The position numbers and the translations under genes were made by a program. This document shows, one piece after another, positions 8,044 to 16,301 of a stretch of 64,000 nt of DNA. This DNA is from Marinobacter nanhaiticus D15-8W (GTDB lineage Bacteria; Pseudomonadota; Gammaproteobacteria; Pseudomonadales; Oleiphilaceae). The stretch is from contig NZ_AP028878.1 in the NCBI RefSeq assembly GCF_036511935.1, positions 3,348,001 to 3,412,000 on the forward strand. The letters are read 5' to 3'. The notes beneath the pieces are model-generated. The model was not told the origin of the DNA. It did no database searches and saw nothing but the letters and a program-made list of their open reading frames with translations. Every line of letters starts with the position of its first letter. Position 1 is the first letter of the stretch.

Positions 8044-9779
8044 AGTTCCGGTCCCATGGAAAAGTGTATACGCCAACCGCCCCCCAACTCTTCATCCAGC
8101 CCCTTGGCGATATCCAGACGCAGCGGTCCCACCGGACTTACCCAGCGGATGCCCATACCGACGCCGGTGGCGAGCGGGTCGTTCAGGTCGTTGATGGCAT
8201 TGCCGCGATCGTAGAACGCCGCCAGACGCCAGGTGTTGGTTAGCGGATACTGATATTCTACGCTGCCAACCAACATATACTGACCTCCGACGGTATTGCC
8301 GTCCTCGTCTTCAGGGGCAAGCGTTTCATATCCATAGCCGCGTACGCTCTGGTCACCCCCGGCAAAGAAACGCAGCGACGGTGGCACATCGTCGAAGTCG
8401 TTGGTCGCTACTGCGCCCACCTGTAGACGCCCGAGGAAACGGTGGCCATCGCCGACGGTAATGAGTCCCCGCGCGACCCCTAGCACATGGGCAATGTCAG
8501 CATCCGAAAGCAGGCTGCGGTGCGCGCCCGTCACATCCATTTGCAGGCGATAGCCTCGAGAAGGATCCAGGGGCGAATCTGCCACCAACTTGGAAAAACC
8601 GATGCTGGGGAGCAGCAGTTGGCTGTTGTTCTCCTCGTCGCCGATGGTATAGCGCTCCCCTTCCCACCGGATGCCGAGCACCCGCAGCCATTCGTTGTCC
8701 ATTTGATGACGCCATTGCTGGCCGAATGTCAGGCGCTCCGACTCGATGTCCTCGATATCTTCCCGCTGATAGCCCGTGGTAAAGCGAATGGCATCGGTCA
8801 TCGGTGGATCGAGCGGCAGTTCGTAGTATGCCGTCAGGTTCTGCCGGGGTTGAGAGAGTTCCGTCTCAGCGCCCCAGCTATGACCCATGGCATTGATCCA
8901 GTGCTCGGTCCAGCTACCGCGAAATCGGGGACCAACGTCTGTGGAGAAGCCGACACCGGCGGCTACCGAACGCGGGTCCCGCGTCCTCAGGCGAACCTTT
9001 ACGGGAACCCGGAGATCCTGGGCCTGGTCTGGGGGGGCATCAATGATAACGCTCGAGAAATAGCCACTGTTGGACAGGTTGCGATCCAGCTCAGCCACCT
9101 TGTCGGCACTGTAGGGTTCACCGGGCAGGATCTCGACGAAACCCTCCAACAGTTGTTCTTCGAAGGTACCGTCGCTTTCGAACGTGACTTCGCCGAAGGC
9201 GTAGCGCGGCCCGCTACGGTAAACCAGGCGAACCTCGGCGGTCTTGGCATCCGGATCGACCCGCAGCGCATGCTCGACAAACTCACCCTGGAAATAGCCC
9301 AGGGTTCTTGCGCGGTTCTGGATGCGTGACCGGACTGCGCTGTAGGCGCCGTGGTTCACTATCTGGCCGGGGGCGATCGACGACAGGTTGCCGAGACTGA
9401 ATTCAGGATCGTCGGACGCTGGCCCCTCGACACGGACCTCGCGCTCGGCAATCTTTACCGGTTCGCCCGGCTCGACTTCGAGCACGAGGGTGGGCGCCTC
9501 GTCTTCCTCGATACGCCAGCGGATGGACGGCGAGTAGTAGCCGAGGGCGCGCAAGGCTTCACGCACCTGATCCTCGGCATGACTGGCGTAACGCCGCAGG
9601 CTGGCGGTGGAGCGGTCCTCTACGGTACCGACGAAGTTGGTGGCATTTTCCTGCAGCGCCGGATAGTCGCCCTGAACGCGGACGACAACCTGCCCTGCCG
9701 CATAGGCTGCACAGACCGGGCAAAGAACCAGTATGAGGGCGCCGAAAAGTGCGAGAAGGCGTGTTGTTCTGATCGTCAA
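8040..9779 (-). CDS. tamA: TamA, outer-membrane Omp85-family assembly protein
   Basis: A 579-residue Omp85 family protein. It has a signal peptide (LLALFGALILVLCPVCAAYA), three POTRA-like domains to about residue 270, and a 16-stranded barrel segment ending in HFSMGPEL. The conserved barrel motif RFFAGGDQSVRGYGYETL contains the VRGY/F lid-lock signature of TamA and BamA. It is the first gene of a two-gene operon with tamB. The only plausible initiation codon in frame is TTG at 9779, close behind an AGAGG, because an in-frame TAG lies upstream; this suggests modest translation. Confidence 0.94.
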   Translation of the reverse strand: MTIRTTRLLALFGALILVLCPVCAAYAAGQVVVRVQGDYPALQENATNFVGTVEDRSTASLRRYASHAEDQVREALRALGYYSPSIRWRIEEDEAPTLVLEVEPGEPVKIAEREVRVEGPASDDPEFSLGNLSSIAPGQIVNHGAYSAVRSRIQNRARTLGYFQGEFVEHALRVDPDAKTAEVRLVYRSGPRYAFGEVTFESDGTFEEQLLEGFVEILPGEPYSADKVAELDRNLSNSGYFSSVIIDAPPDQAQDLRVPVKVRLRTRDPRSVAAGVGFSTDVGPRFRGSWTEHWINAMGHSWGAETELSQPRQNLTAYYELPLDPPMTDAIRFTTGYQREDIEDIESERLTFGQQWRHQMDNEWLRVLGIRWEGERYTIGDEENNSQLLLPSIGFSKLVADSPLDPSRGYRLQMDVTGAHRSLLSDADIAHVLGVARGLITVGDGHRFLGRLQVGAVATNDFDDVPPSLRFFAGGDQSVRGYGYETLAPEDEDGNTVGGQYMLVGSVEYQYPLTNTWRLAAFYDRGNAINDLNDPLATGVGMGIRWVSPVGPLRLDIAKGLDEELGGGWRIHFSMGPEL

Positions 9780-9951
9780 AACCTCTTCGTCCCGAGACCG
9801 CCGATCAAGCGTATGCTACAGAAAATCAGGCATCCTTACCTGATAACCAGGTTAAACCAGGCCAGGAACTTTTTATCGTATGGGCAGGCCTACGGAATCG
9901 ACAGGGGATTGTTCCGGAGGTTCCGGCGTTATTCAAGCCCTGGGTCCACGC

Positions 9952-10632
9952 TCAGAGCTTGTCGTGCAGAACCCCGTAGTAGATCGCGAAGAAGTGACAG
10001 GCACCTCCTCCAACAACAAACAGGTGCCAGATAGCGTGATTGTAGGGAATACGATTGATCAGGTAGAAGACGACCCCCAGCGTGTAGGTCACCCCGCCGG
10101 CAACCACAAGCCACAACCCGAGACTATTTACGCTGGCCGCCAGCTCTGTCGAGGCGAAGACGATCAACCAGCCCATGAGCAGGTAGATAATGACCTGCAA
10201 TGCCTTGAAGCGGTGACCAAAAACCAGCTTCAGGGTGATACCCGCCGCTGCCAGCCCCCAGATCACCGCGAACAGGGTCCACCCCACTGCCCCCCGCATG
10301 TTGACCAAAAGAAACGGCGTATAGGTGCCGGCGATCAGCAGGAAGATGGCGCAATGGTCCAGCATCTTGAAGATACGGCGCAGGCGCGGCTGCCTGGCGC
10401 TGTGATACAGCGTCGAAGCCAGGAAAAGCAACGTCATGCTGGCGCCGTAGATGCTGAAGCTGACGATTTTCCAGGGATCGGCCGCCATGCTGGCCAGGAC
10501 GATCAATACCACCATTCCGGCAACGCTGAAGAGCGCAGCCAGGCCATGCGTCGTCCAGTTCAGCCATTCCTCGATGACCGGATAATCCTGCACAACGCCA
10601 TCGTTGGACGATGGATACGATTTACGGTTCAA
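9952..10632 (-). CDS. Hemolysin III / PAQR-like membrane protein (YqfA type)
   Basis: A membrane protein of about 226 residues with seven predicted helices. The motif WTTHGLAALFSV near the N-terminus, STLYHS in the second segment, DHCAIFLLIAGTYTPF and the C-terminal WHLFVVGGGACHFFAIYY match the HlyIII/PAQR superfamily, whose conserved Ser, Asp and His residues bind zinc and are expected to give ceramidase-like hydrolase activity. The start at TTG 10632 is preferred because GGAGG lies 4 bases upstream; a longer ORF begins at another TTG at 10650. Physiological function in bacteria is poorly known despite the hemolysin name. Confidence 0.85.
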   Translation of the reverse strand: MNRKSYPSSNDGVVQDYPVIEEWLNWTTHGLAALFSVAGMVVLIVLASMAADPWKIVSFSIYGASMTLLFLASTLYHSARQPRLRRIFKMLDHCAIFLLIAGTYTPFLLVNMRGAVGWTLFAVIWGLAAAGITLKLVFGHRFKALQVIIYLLMGWLIVFASTELAASVNSLGLWLVVAGGVTYTLGVVFYLINRIPYNHAIWHLFVVGGGACHFFAIYYGVLHDKL

Positions 10633-10897
10633 GCTTCCTCCAGGGAACAACGTCGACCAGTACTGAATTTCAGCTTACAACTGTACGTTGAAATAAATCG
10701 AATTCAAGCACCCTGAAACTATTGCCACCATAAACCAGCGAACACCTACGCCCTCACTCTGAATCGACTGCCTCGCGTTGGCCGCAGTGCCCGGACCCAT
10801 GGCCGTCATCGCCAATGGCGCCTTCCCCCTGCGGCCACATCATCGACGGTATCAAGGAAAAACCTCAAGAACGTTCGAAAGACACCGGAGACCACGC

Positions 10898-12205
10898 ATG
10901 ACCCGCGACCCTATTGGCCTGGCCCTGGCCGCCATGAATCGCCTCGCCGGACACCCGCTGCTGGACCGCTTCGGTATGCGCCGCTCGGTCGAGCGACTGG
11001 CATACCAGGGCACCCGGTCTGGCTTCCAGACCCTGGCTTTTGCCAACCGTGAATTCAGGCGGGCCCGTAACCTGCTGCCACGGAAGCGCCTGCCCAACCG
11101 CCGCCCCGGCGACCTCTTCGACCTGAACCTGGACGACGATCAGCAGATGATTGTCGACAGCCTCAAACGGTTTGCCAACGATGTGATGCGCGAGCAGGCG
11201 GCAAGCTGCGACGAATTAGCCATTCTCCCGCAGGATCTGCAAACCCAGGCGCAAGGGCTGGGTCTTACGCTCTACGCGGTACCGGTCGAATTCGGCGGTG
11301 TGGCGGAAATCCAGTCTCCGGTCACCAGTGTGCTCATCGCCGAACAGCTGGCCTGGGGCGACTTCGGCATGGCCCTGGCACTACTGGCGCCATTCAGTGC
11401 GGCCCAGGCAATCACCCAGTGGGGCACCGCCGAGCAGCAGGCCACTTACCTGCCGGCGTTCTGCGAAGACGAGCCGCCGATGGCGACCATCGCGGTGGAC
11501 GAGCCACGCCCGCTGTTCGATCCCATGGCCCTGAAAACTCGCGCCCGACGTACTGATACGGGTTTTACTCTCAGCGGACTCAAAAGCGGCGTTATTGGCG
11601 CCAGCGAGGCAGACTTGTTCCTGATCGCAGCCGAACTGGAGGGCGAAGGACCACGCATATTCATGGTCGAACGGGGTACTAACGGACTCAGCTACGAACA
11701 TGAACCGGCCATGGGCCTCAGAGCCGGCCAGACCGTACAACTTAAACTCGATGACATCACCTTGCCGACCGGCGCCGTGCTGGGTGACGACGACTTCAAC
11801 TACAGCACATTCATCGACCGGGGCTCGCTCCTGCGTTGCGCGCTGGCTGTCGGCTGCGCCCAGGCCGTGCTCGACTACGTAATCCCCTACGTCAACGAGC
11901 GCGAGGCCTTCGGCGAGCCGATCAGTCATCGCCAGTCGGTCGCTTTCATGATCAGCAATATGGCCATCGAAATCGAAAGTATGCGCCTGATGACCTGGCG
12001 CGCTGCCAGCCGTGCGGAGACCGGCAAGGATTTCCACCGGGAGACCAGCCTCGCGCGGCTGCTGTGTAACGAGAAGGCCATGGAGGTCGGCACCCATGGC
12101 GTCCAATTGCTGGGCGGCCATGGTTTCGTCAAGGAACACCCTGTGGAACGCTGGTATCGCGACCTGCGCTCGACTGCCACCCATTTCGGCGGCACCTACG
12201 CCTGA
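10898..12205 (+). CDS. Acyl-CoA dehydrogenase-like subunit lacking the catalytic glutamate
   Basis: A 435-residue acyl-CoA dehydrogenase fold protein. The N-terminal helical domain and the C-terminal motifs HGVQLLGGHGFVKEHPVERW are typical, but where active dehydrogenases have IYEGT with the catalytic base, this protein reads THFGGTYA and stops. No acidic residue is available at that place, and the C-terminal tail is missing. The FAD/substrate loop is also degenerate (TIAVDEPRPL instead of AITEPGAGSD). The next gene, 10 bp downstream and on a strong GAGGAGG site, is a complete dehydrogenase, so the two probably form a heteromer with this as the non-catalytic subunit, as in mycobacterial FadE pairs. 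The start at 10898 follows CGGAG by 7 bases. Confidence 0.85.
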   Translation: MTRDPIGLALAAMNRLAGHPLLDRFGMRRSVERLAYQGTRSGFQTLAFANREFRRARNLLPRKRLPNRRPGDLFDLNLDDDQQMIVDSLKRFANDVMREQAASCDELAILPQDLQTQAQGLGLTLYAVPVEFGGVAEIQSPVTSVLIAEQLAWGDFGMALALLAPFSAAQAITQWGTAEQQATYLPAFCEDEPPMATIAVDEPRPLFDPMALKTRARRTDTGFTLSGLKSGVIGASEADLFLIAAELEGEGPRIFMVERGTNGLSYEHEPAMGLRAGQTVQLKLDDITLPTGAVLGDDDFNYSTFIDRGSLLRCALAVGCAQAVLDYVIPYVNEREAFGEPISHRQSVAFMISNMAIEIESMRLMTWRAASRAETGKDFHRETSLARLLCNEKAMEVGTHGVQLLGGHGFVKEHPVERWYRDLRSTATHFGGTYA

Positions 12206-12215
12206 GGAGGATCGT

Positions 12216-13427
12216 ATGAACCTTGAGATACCCCGTAAATTCGGCCCCCTGATCAACCAGGCCCAACAGGTCGCCCGGGAGGTCTTCCTGCCCATCTCCC
12301 GTAAGTACGATAGGGCCGAGCACAGCTACCCGAAGGAACTGGATATGTTCGCCTCTATCATGGACGGGATGAATGACGGCGCTGCCGACGGTGGCGCCGG
12401 CGCCGGCCGGCTCGCCCGGGCGGATGACGACGCGAACGGCAGCGCTAACCGTAACGGCACCAATATGAAAACGGTTCTCGGGCTGACTGAGCTGTGCTGG
12501 GGCGATGTGGGCCTGGCACTGTCGATTCCACGTCAGGGTCTGGGCAACTCCGCCATAGCTGCTGTGGCGAACGAGGAACAACTGGCACGCCTGGGTAATA
12601 CCTGGGCCGCCATGGCCATCACCGAGCCCGGCGCCGGTTCAGACAGCGCTGCAATCCGCACCACTGCGTCCCGGGACGGCGACGACTACATCATCAATGG
12701 CGAGAAAATCTACGTCACCGCCGGTGAGCGCGCCGATGCCGTAGTGGTCTGGGCCTCACTGGATCGCAGCAAAGGTCGTGCTGCCATCAAGTCGTTCGTG
12801 GTGGAAAAAGGCACGCCAGGCATGACGGTTGAACGCCTGGAAAAGAAGCTGGGCATCCGCGCGTCGGATACAGCAGCAATCCGCTTCGACAATTGCCGCG
12901 TGCCCGCCGCCAATCTGTTGGGCGACCCGGAAATCAGCGTAGACAAGGGTTTTGCCGGCGCCATGCAGACGTTCGACAATACCCGCCCGGTGGTTGCCGG
13001 GATGGCCATCGGCGTCGCCCGAGCCGCGCTGGACCGTACCTACGCGCTGATGGCGAAAAATCACCAAACAATGTCCTATCGCGCCCAAACCTGGACGCAA
13101 ACCGCCGTTGAACGGGAACTGCAATTGTTGGAGGCGGAATGGGACGCTGCCCGACTACTGACACTCAAGGCGGCCTGGATGGCCGACAACGGCCAGCCTA
13201 ATTCGAAAGAAGCCTCGATGGCGAAAGCCAAGGCCGGCCGCGTGGGCAACCAGGTGACCCTGCGCTGCGTGGAGCTCTGCACCAGCCTCGGCTACAGTGA
13301 AGTGGAACTACTCGAGAAATGGGCGCGGGACTCCAAGATCCTCGATATTTTCGAGGGTACCCAACAGATCCAGTTGCTGATTATTGCCCGGCGCCTTCTC
13401 GGCAAGAGTTCGGCAGAGCTGAAGTAA
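12216..13427 (+). CDS. Acyl-CoA dehydrogenase, catalytic subunit
   Basis: A 403-residue FAD-dependent acyl-CoA dehydrogenase. It carries the flavin-binding signature AITEPGAGSDSA (about residues 134-145), the NGEKIYVTAG segment, and the catalytic Glu380 in IFEGTQQIQ. It oxidises an acyl-CoA to the trans-2-enoyl-CoA and passes electrons to ETF. A Gly/Ala/Asp-rich insertion at residues 51-80 (DGMNDGAADGGAGAG) is unusual for the family. The start at 12216 follows GAGGAGG by 5 bases and lies directly behind the stop of the upstream homologue. The pair probably works as one enzyme; the chain or ring substrate cannot be predicted. Confidence 0.92.
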   Translation: MNLEIPRKFGPLINQAQQVAREVFLPISRKYDRAEHSYPKELDMFASIMDGMNDGAADGGAGAGRLARADDDANGSANRNGTNMKTVLGLTELCWGDVGLALSIPRQGLGNSAIAAVANEEQLARLGNTWAAMAITEPGAGSDSAAIRTTASRDGDDYIINGEKIYVTAGERADAVVVWASLDRSKGRAAIKSFVVEKGTPGMTVERLEKKLGIRASDTAAIRFDNCRVPAANLLGDPEISVDKGFAGAMQTFDNTRPVVAGMAIGVARAALDRTYALMAKNHQTMSYRAQTWTQTAVERELQLLEAEWDAARLLTLKAAWMADNGQPNSKEASMAKAKAGRVGNQVTLRCVELCTSLGYSEVELLEKWARDSKILDIFEGTQQIQLLIIARRLLGKSSAELK

Positions 13428-13599
13428 CCGTCAGTGGATAACGCCTGAGCCCGATTCCCCAATCGGGGCTGCTGGATGGTAGGCTTATTGCCCGAAGTAC
13501 GAGCGTAACGCAGTCACTCGTTATAGAAGAGGGTGTTGCAGAACAACAGCGCTCATGGAGTTTTCGCAGCATTCTCTACGAATCGGCCAGGCGAGGCGC

Positions 13600-14604
13600 A
13601 TGTTTACGATCAATCGGGCAAACCTCCGAAACAGTCACCAACTGATCTGGTTCATTATCGACTTCGTGATGTTGGGGCTGCTGTTCCTCAACATCGCCTG
13701 GATTATCTTCGACGCCCTCTACGCCATCGAGGCTGTTAAGGACCTGCTGTTTACCTATGCCCAGCCGTTTGCAGAGTTCTACCGTCCGATCCACCGCAAC
13801 TTCATCTTCTATGATCTGATTTTCGTCAGCATCTTCCTGACGGAGTTCGTCGTGCGCTGGATTTACGCCATCCGCATGAAAGTCTACCTGCGCTGGTATT
13901 TCTACCCGTTTATACACTGGTACGACCTGTTGGGTTGCATCCCGGTGGGCTCCTACCGTTTCCTGCGGGTGCTGCGTGTCATCTCGATCATCTATCGCCT
14001 GCACAAGTACCAGGTCATCGACTTCACCAAGACCCGGGTATATGGCTTCCTGAAGTTCTATTACGAAGCGTTCCTCGAGGAACTGTCGGACCGGATTGTG
14101 ATAAAGGTCCTGTCAGGGGCGCAGGAAGAAATGACCCACGGTTCACCGCTAATCCACAATATCCAGAACAACATACTGCTGCCACGGCGAGACCTGCTCA
14201 CCGAATGGCTATCCGAGAAAGTGGCTGAAACGGCGCGGACGGGCTACATCCCGAACAGGGGCGCACTGCGGCACTATCTCGAAAACTGTGTCGACGATGC
14301 CCTCAACCAGAACGTCGAACTCAACCGACTGCGCCAGGTCCCGATGCTTGGCCCCCAGATCACCGAAACCCTCGAAGAGGCGGTGGGCGATATCGTCGCG
14401 CAAGTGATCCACCAGATCCTCGATGACCTCGCCTCCGCGCGCAACCACGGCTTTATCGACGATATCGTCTCCACCTTCCTCCAGGAGACCGAAGAAGGAC
14501 ATGAGACGACCGAGAGCGAACGTCAGATTATCCAGGTGGTTAACGAAATCATCGAAGCCATCAAGAAGCAGCTTGAGATCAAACGCTGGCGACAGGAGCT
14601 GTGA
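13600..14604 (+). CDS. Membrane protein with voltage-sensor-like four-helix domain and no pore
   Basis: A 334-residue protein. Hydrophobic segments at about residues 15-38, 68-90 and 105-135 are followed by about 190 hydrophilic, mostly helical residues. The last membrane segment reads SYRFLRVLRVISIIYRLHK, with basic residues at 120, 123, 126, 133 and 136, the three-residue spacing of an S4 voltage sensor. The preceding helix has WYDLLGCIP, like S3 of ion channels, and the second has acidic Asp72 and Glu82 as S2 counter-charges. No S5-P-S6 pore follows. ATG 13600 is preferred (GCGAGG upstream) over 13555. The soluble tail ends in a coiled-coil-like helix. Function unknown; an inactive or sensor-only relative of ion transporters is the best description. 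Confidence 0.6.
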   Translation: MFTINRANLRNSHQLIWFIIDFVMLGLLFLNIAWIIFDALYAIEAVKDLLFTYAQPFAEFYRPIHRNFIFYDLIFVSIFLTEFVVRWIYAIRMKVYLRWYFYPFIHWYDLLGCIPVGSYRFLRVLRVISIIYRLHKYQVIDFTKTRVYGFLKFYYEAFLEELSDRIVIKVLSGAQEEMTHGSPLIHNIQNNILLPRRDLLTEWLSEKVAETARTGYIPNRGALRHYLENCVDDALNQNVELNRLRQVPMLGPQITETLEEAVGDIVAQVIHQILDDLASARNHGFIDDIVSTFLQETEEGHETTESERQIIQVVNEIIEAIKKQLEIKRWRQEL

Positions 14605-14773
14605 CCCTGCTCTAGCGCAGAGGATCCCGGCGCTCACGCCAATCTAAAGCACGCGCTTTACTTTATAGTCATCCCTGGGCTTTAATGCGGGTACCGTACC
14701 GGTGAGCGACACAAGACTCACCCTCCGACTAGCTCCTAAGAACGATAATTCCAAGACACACCCGAGGCTCAGG

Positions 14774-16249
14774 ATGTCCGAGATCCATTACCGCAGTGCG
14801 GGCGAACTGATTGACGAGCTGAAAACCGGCAGGCTCTCCAGTGTTGCCCTGACCCAGGCGCTGATCGACCGTATCAAAACCCTCAATCCACACATCAATG
14901 CCGTGGTAACCCTGGCTGAGAACGAAGCCCTTAAACAGGCCGCAGAAGCCGATGCCCGGCGGGATCGGGGCGAGACACTGGGCCCACTGCATGGCCTGCC
15001 GATGACACTCAAGGACACCTGGGAAGTCGCCGGCCTGCATTGTGTAGCCGGCGCTCCGGCGATGAAGGACTACATTCCCCAGCGCCACGCGGATATGGTC
15101 GAGCGCCTGGTCAACGCCGGCGCAATCGTCCTGGGCAAGACCAACACGCCGCTCTATGCCATGGACATCCAAAGCTTTAACCGCGTTTTTGGTACCACCT
15201 CCAATCCCTACAATCGCGATCATACGCCTGGCGGTTCGTCTGGCGGCGCAGCCGCGGCCCTGGCGGCGGGGTTGACACCGCTGGAGGTGGGCAGCGACCT
15301 GGCCGGCTCAATCCGTACTCCCGCTCATTTCTGTGGCATCTTCGGTCACAAACCCACCCGAGACCTGGTGTCTATGCGAGGCCATATTCCGGGACCTCCC
15401 GGCACCGAAAGCCAGCCAGATCTGGTCGAAGGCGGCCCTATGGCGCGCACGGCAGGCGATCTTGAGCGGTTACTGAAAGTCATTGCCGGCCCTCGTCCGA
15501 TAGAAGCCCGCAACTGGGCACTGAATCTTGAAGCACCGCGCATTGAGAGTCTGGAGCAGGCCCGAATAGGTCTTTGGCTGGAAGACACCTTGTGCCCCGT
15601 GGATAACACGCTGACGACGGCCTACCGTCATCTTGCACAAGCCCTTGAGAATGAGGGTGCCCTGGTTGCTCAGCCAGAGCATAAACTGCTCGATCTGAAA
15701 CAGATCCTGCCGGCCTACTACAATCTTATGGGCACCCTGGTCAGCGCATCGCTCCGCCCTCCGCAGCGACGGCAACTGGCCTGGGTCTCCCGCCTCGAAC
15801 CGGTGTTGCGCCGGTTTACACCCATGACCGCCTGCATTGGCGAATACAGCCGTGGCGTCAATCAGCCTGCACATCGGCTGGCCATCTGGCGCGAGACCCG
15901 GGAAAAGATGCGCGTGCAGATCGATGCCCTATTTCAGGAGTATGACGTCCTGCTCACCCCAATCACGCCAACCACAGCGATCCAACACGATCACGAGGGC
16001 CAGGCCTTTAGCCGCCGCATCACCGTGAATGGTCAGCAACGCCCTTACCTCGATCAGTTCTGCTGGATCGCCCTGGCTACCCTGCTCGGCTTACCCGCGA
16101 CCTCCGTTCCAGTCGGCCTGACCAACGATGGCCTACCGTTCAATATCCAGGTGATCGGAGCACCGGGCGCGGATCTGACGACGATCCGGTTTGCGGAGTT
16201 GATGGAAAAAGCGGGATTGGCAGGCTTCAGGAAGCCAGAAGGGTATTGA
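14774..16249 (+). CDS. Amidase signature family enzyme
   Basis: A 491-residue amidase with the full Ser-cisSer-Lys triad: Lys80 in MTLKDTWEV, the cis-Ser in GGSSGGAAAA (Ser155/156), and nucleophile Ser179 in VGSDLAGSIR. The family hydrolyses carboxamides such as fatty acid amides, indoleacetamide or glutamyl-tRNA(Gln) donors; this one is a stand-alone enzyme, not GatA, as no gatB/gatC neighbours occur. Start 14774 (GAGG upstream, MSEIHYRSAGEL) is favoured over an in-frame GTG at 14702. It is convergent with the thiolase gene, and a long palindrome separates them. Confidence 0.9.
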   Translation: MSEIHYRSAGELIDELKTGRLSSVALTQALIDRIKTLNPHINAVVTLAENEALKQAAEADARRDRGETLGPLHGLPMTLKDTWEVAGLHCVAGAPAMKDYIPQRHADMVERLVNAGAIVLGKTNTPLYAMDIQSFNRVFGTTSNPYNRDHTPGGSSGGAAAALAAGLTPLEVGSDLAGSIRTPAHFCGIFGHKPTRDLVSMRGHIPGPPGTESQPDLVEGGPMARTAGDLERLLKVIAGPRPIEARNWALNLEAPRIESLEQARIGLWLEDTLCPVDNTLTTAYRHLAQALENEGALVAQPEHKLLDLKQILPAYYNLMGTLVSASLRPPQRRQLAWVSRLEPVLRRFTPMTACIGEYSRGVNQPAHRLAIWRETREKMRVQIDALFQEYDVLLTPITPTTAIQHDHEGQAFSRRITVNGQQRPYLDQFCWIALATLLGLPATSVPVGLTNDGLPFNIQVIGAPGADLTTIRFAELMEKAGLAGFRKPEGY

Positions 16250-16250
16250 G

Positions 16251-16289
16251 ATGTGGGTCGGGTTAGCTCTCGCGTAACCCGACCCACAT
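16251..16289. repeat. REP-like 15-bp perfect palindrome between convergent genes
   Basis: ATGTGGGTCGGGTTA at 16251-16265 is exactly complementary to 16275-16289, with a 9-base loop. The core GGGT(C)GGGTTAGC...GCGTAACCC is of the kind seen in dispersed extragenic palindromes of proteobacteria. There is no T-run, but in RNA the stem would be very stable on either strand, so it may protect or terminate transcripts from both the amidase and the thiolase genes. Confidence 0.7.
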
Positions 16290-16301
16290 AACGACATGAC
16301 C

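Noticed and set aside
4717..9329. Several plus-strand frames within tamB and tamA
   Set aside because: They are shadows of the two long minus-strand genes, with no ribosome sites or family features.
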